DNA from: an uncultured Candidatus Melainabacteria bacterium
GTDB lineage: Bacteria; Cyanobacteriota; Vampirovibrionia; Gastranaerophilales; Gastranaerophilaceae
Length of the DNA: 6,949 bases
Reading direction: 5' to 3'
Assembly (NCBI GenBank): GCA_934675225.1
Contig: CAKUQA010000066.1
Coordinates: 1 to 6,949 of the forward strand
Part shown: one piece after another, positions 5,405 to 6,949 of the stretch
Layout: each line of letters opens with the position of its first letter
Numbering within the stretch: the stretch's first letter is position 1
Made by a program: the position numbers and the translations under genes
Notes under the pieces: generated by a model
What the model was told of the DNA's origin: nothing
Databases searched by the model: none
What the model saw: only the letters and a program-made list of their open reading frames with translations

Positions 5405-6091
5405 ATGAGAAGATTAAAAGGTTTTACTCTTACGGAATTAATGGTCGCTATGGCAGTAATTGGGATACTAATAGCAGTTGTTACTCCTGCAATTATGAAA
5501 ACAAGGCCAAATAAAAATAAAATGATGATTAAAAAGAGCTTTTATACAACTGAACAAATTATCAGCACACTAATCAATGACGAAAAGTTGTACCCTGATA
5601 TGCGTGATGTATGTGAAGCCAACGAACCATCGGCAGATGCTACTAATATTTATTGTGCATGGGGCTTTGATTATGACAACAGTGTCACATACGAGGGAGA
5701 AACATATAATGGGGCTACAAAATTTGCAGACTTATTTGCTTCTCGATTGAATGTAAAAACTTCTGACGATACAAATCATGTTTATACTACAACAGATGGT
5801 ATTAAATGGGATTTAAGCGGAGCAGCTACTGCTTGGACAAAATCCGCAGGTACACCGGGAACTTTTGCTGCTCACGGAGAAGGTACCGCAGGAATGAAAA
5901 CAATTCTCATTGATGTAAATGGAGACGAAGCTCCTAATTGTAGGCAAAGCGGCGAAGGTTGCAGCGAAGATAACTTTGACCAATACCAAATAGAAATTCT
6001 TGCTACAGGGAAATTAAGAATTGCTCCTGCAGATGCAAAAGCTGTAGAATATGCAACAATAAATACATCAATTAGAGATAACATGAACTAA
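5405..6091 (+). CDS. Type IV pilin / type II secretion pseudopilin-like protein
   Basis: A 228-residue secreted protein with the prepilin leader MRRLKG, cut before Phe7. Mature residues begin FTLTELMVAMAVIGILIAVV, with Glu11 at mature position 5, followed by the membrane/assembly helix. The globular part has two possible disulfide pairs (Cys70/Cys84 and Cys179/Cys186). Near the end is DVNGDEAPN (170-178), resembling the Asp/Asn-rich loop that in GspG-type pseudopilins holds calcium; binding here is inferred. Prepilin peptidase would process it for a pilus or pseudopilus in the cell envelope. I chose the ATG at 5405 because AGGAAGGA lies 4 nt upstream, the leader then has the normal six residues, and the promoter boxes lie inside the 21-codon extension to the TTG at 5342. 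No pilus assembly genes are adjacent, so it is an orphan subunit gene. rnpB starts 5 nt after its stop. Confidence 0.9.
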   Translation: MRRLKGFTLTELMVAMAVIGILIAVVTPAIMKTRPNKNKMMIKKSFYTTEQIISTLINDEKLYPDMRDVCEANEPSADATNIYCAWGFDYDNSVTYEGETYNGATKFADLFASRLNVKTSDDTNHVYTTTDGIKWDLSGAATAWTKSAGTPGTFAAHGEGTAGMKTILIDVNGDEAPNCRQSGEGCSEDNFDQYQIEILATGKLRIAPADAKAVEYATINTSIRDNMN

Positions 6092-6096
6092 AGTTT

Positions 6097-6437
6097 AAAG
6101 TAACCGAACAATCGCGCCTGAATAAGGTGAGGAAAGTCCGTGCATTCAAGAACAAGCAGCCGGAGAAACTCCGGACGGTGTGAGCCGGTGGATAGGACCA
6201 CAGAAATGAAAACTGCCGATGAACAGAGATGTTACAGGCGATGGTGCAACGGTGAGTTAAGAGCTTCACCAGCGATATCGAGAGATATCGGCTAGGCAAC
6301 CCCCTGCAGAATGCAAGATTAAATTGAAGGTTATAAAGGCTGTTCGCCAACTTCAAAAATATCGCTAGAGATTGGAAGTAATTCCAATACCAGACAGATG
6401 ATTGTTTAAAAACAGAACACGGCTTATGAGTTACTTT
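6097..6437 (+). ncRNA. rnpB: RNase P RNA (catalytic subunit of ribonuclease P)
   Basis: This RNA removes 5' leaders from tRNA precursors. Conserved elements appear in order: GAGGAAAGTCCGTGC (6129-6143), GGACCACAGAAA (6196-6207), GGTGCAACGGTGAG and GAGCTTCACCAGCG (6242-6275), AGGCAACCCC (6294-6303), and ACAGAACACGGCTTA (6412-6426). The ends pair as P1: AAAGTAAC (6097-6104) with GTTACTTT (6430-6437). P2 is AACAATC (6107-6113) with GATTGTT (6400-6406). P3 is a tiny stem, CGCC/GGTG (6115-6118, 6126-6129). In P4, CCGTG (6138-6142) pairs with CACGG (6418-6422). At about 341 nt the gene is full length. I see no convincing separate promoter; one may lie within the end of the pseudopilin gene, or the RNA may be processed from a shared transcript. 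The ends are set by the P1 helix and may differ by a few bases. Confidence 0.96.
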
Positions 6438-6440
6438 ATT

Positions 6441-6479
6441 AAAAATATTCTCCTTAAGTTTAAGGAGAATATTTTTTTA
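6441..6479 (+). terminator. Rho-independent terminator of rnpB
   Basis: A perfect 16-bp stem (AAAAATATTCTCCTTA, 6441-6456, with its reverse complement 6461-6476) has a 4-nt AGTT loop and ends in a run of T (6472-6478). It follows the RNase P RNA by 3 nt. The A-run on the left arm means it could also act on the minus strand. Confidence 0.93.
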
Positions 6480-6493
6480 TCTAATTAATTATC

Positions 6494-6594
6494 GTCATTC
6501 TGAGCGGATGCAAAACAATAATGTCGTCATTCTGAGTACTTTGCCCAAAAGAATCCAGTCTTAGCCATTCTGAGCAAGAGCACAACAATCGTGG
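6494..6594. repeat. Run of truncated dispersed-repeat heads
   Basis: The head motif CATTCTGAG appears three times in degraded units of about 30-38 bp: GTCATTCTGAG at 6494 and 6526, and CCATTCTGAG at 6565. Each is followed by variable sequence with CAACAAT or AATCCAG-type endings. They are half copies of the palindromic family seen complete at 2640-2715 and just downstream. No coding sequence is present. Confidence 0.7.
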
Positions 6595-6748
6595 GCATTC
6601 TGAGCAAAGCGAAGAATCTCCTAAAACATCTTACCAATCATGCGATGTTTCGGCTTCACCTCAACATGACAGAAATTTCCCTCGTTCTATTAAGACAAAA
6701 AATTAATTACGTCATTGTGAGCGATAGCGAAACAATCCAGCTTATTAA
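6595..6748. repeat. Tandem repeat unit A (76-bp palindrome plus conserved tail)
   Basis: The unit has a full-length copy of the palindrome (6595-6670, ending CTCAACATGAC), a linker, then a related half motif GTCATTGTGAGCGATAGCGA (6711-6730) followed by AACAATCCAG. It recurs with a period of 200-201 bp at 6795-6949. The palindrome halves of the two units differ by eight substitutions and one indel, whereas the last 77 bases are identical. A reading frame at 6591-6803 is an artefact of this repeat. Confidence 0.85.
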
Positions 6749-6750
6749 AT

Positions 6751-6781
6751 GCCAAATATTGGCGGGGGAGGTACCACCGCC
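6751..6781. repeat. Hairpin-forming spacer between the tandem units
   Basis: The spacer holds GCCAA-ATA-TTGGC (6751-6763) and a GC-rich segment in which GGCGG (6761-6765) can pair with CCGCC (6777-6781) around a GGTACC core. Its GC content is unlike the flanking AT-rich repeat. It may belong to a further palindromic repeat family or be part of the same tandem unit. Confidence 0.45.
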
Positions 6782-6794
6782 CTACAACACTCCG

Positions 6795-6949
6795 TCATTC
6801 TGAGCAGAGTGAAGAATCTCTTAAAAACATCTTACCAACCATGCGATGTTTCGGTTACACCTCAACATGACGGAAATTTCCCTCGTTCTATTAAGACAAA
6901 AAATTAATTACGTCATTGTGAGCGATAGCGAAACAATCCAGCTTATTAA
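6795..6949. repeat. Tandem repeat unit B, running to the window end
   Basis: The second copy of the roughly 200-bp unit: palindrome at 6795-6871, then the linker and half motif at 6912-6942. The sequence stops at the final base of a 77-base stretch identical to 6672-6748. In unit A this point continues into the hairpin spacer, so further units may follow outside the window. Confidence 0.85.

Noticed and set aside
6072..6356. Minus-strand frame of 94 residues
   Set aside because: It is antisense to the RNase P RNA, whose structure explains the sequence.
6591..6803. Seventy-residue reading frame
   Set aside because: It lies wholly in the tandem repeat and shares its odd peptide (HAMFRL...LNMT) with the repeat at 2640-2715.
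6494..6949. CRISPR array
   Set aside because: Repeats are irregular in length and spacing, self-complementary over their whole length, and part of a dispersed family; the spacers are not unique and no cas gene is near.

Overview
The window is AT-rich bacterial DNA. The gene content fits a gut relative of the cyanobacteria, most likely Candidatus Gastranaerophilales (Melainabacteria/Vampirovibrionia). The evidence is an S-layer-homology (SLH) surface protein with a cysteine-rich amino end, two separate genes with type IV pilin-like leaders (SAFTLAE and KGFTLTE), small orphan genes of low-complexity composition, and a bacterial RNase P RNA. This placement is from gene style, not from a database search.

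Layout. A pseudopilin gene is cut by the left edge (1-102, minus) and has a TATAAT promoter near 170. Diverging from it is the large SLH gene (377-2413), closed by a clear intrinsic terminator (2487-2527). Positions 2571-2715 hold non-coding repeats: overlapping GC-rich hairpins and one 76-bp imperfect palindrome. A toxin-antitoxin pair follows (toxin 2792-3112, antitoxin 3109-3414). It resembles the RelE/HigB-type 'addiction module killer/antidote' families, with an ATGA overlap, a consensus -35 box, an inverted repeat over the core promoter and apparently almost no 5' leader on the toxin message. Just downstream lie a 25-codon coding remnant (minus) and a perfect 13-bp inverted repeat with a 30-nt loop.

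Three orphan genes come next: a Gly/Asn/Ala-rich protein with an internal repeat (3551-4006, minus), a 167-residue polar protein (4181-4684, plus), and a protein with a charged, probably coiled-coil tail (4784-5173, minus). None has a function I can name. A second pseudopilin gene (5405-6091, plus) follows a good promoter at 5345-5373. Its stop codon is only 5 nt from the 5' end of rnpB (about 6097-6437), which ends in a perfect 16-bp terminator hairpin.

The last 450 bases carry only repeats: truncated copies of the dispersed palindrome, then two roughly 200-bp units in tandem. The final 77 bases are identical to 6672-6748, and the sequence stops there, which looks like an assembly break inside a repeat.

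How it works together. The SLH protein and the pseudopilins are cell-surface components, the toxin-antitoxin pair is a self-regulated module inside repeat-rich DNA, and RNase P RNA is a housekeeping gene for tRNA 5' maturation. I found no CRISPR array, tRNA, insertion sequence or biosynthetic cluster. The less familiar material is the three orphan genes and the regulatory DNA around the toxin and the second pseudopilin.
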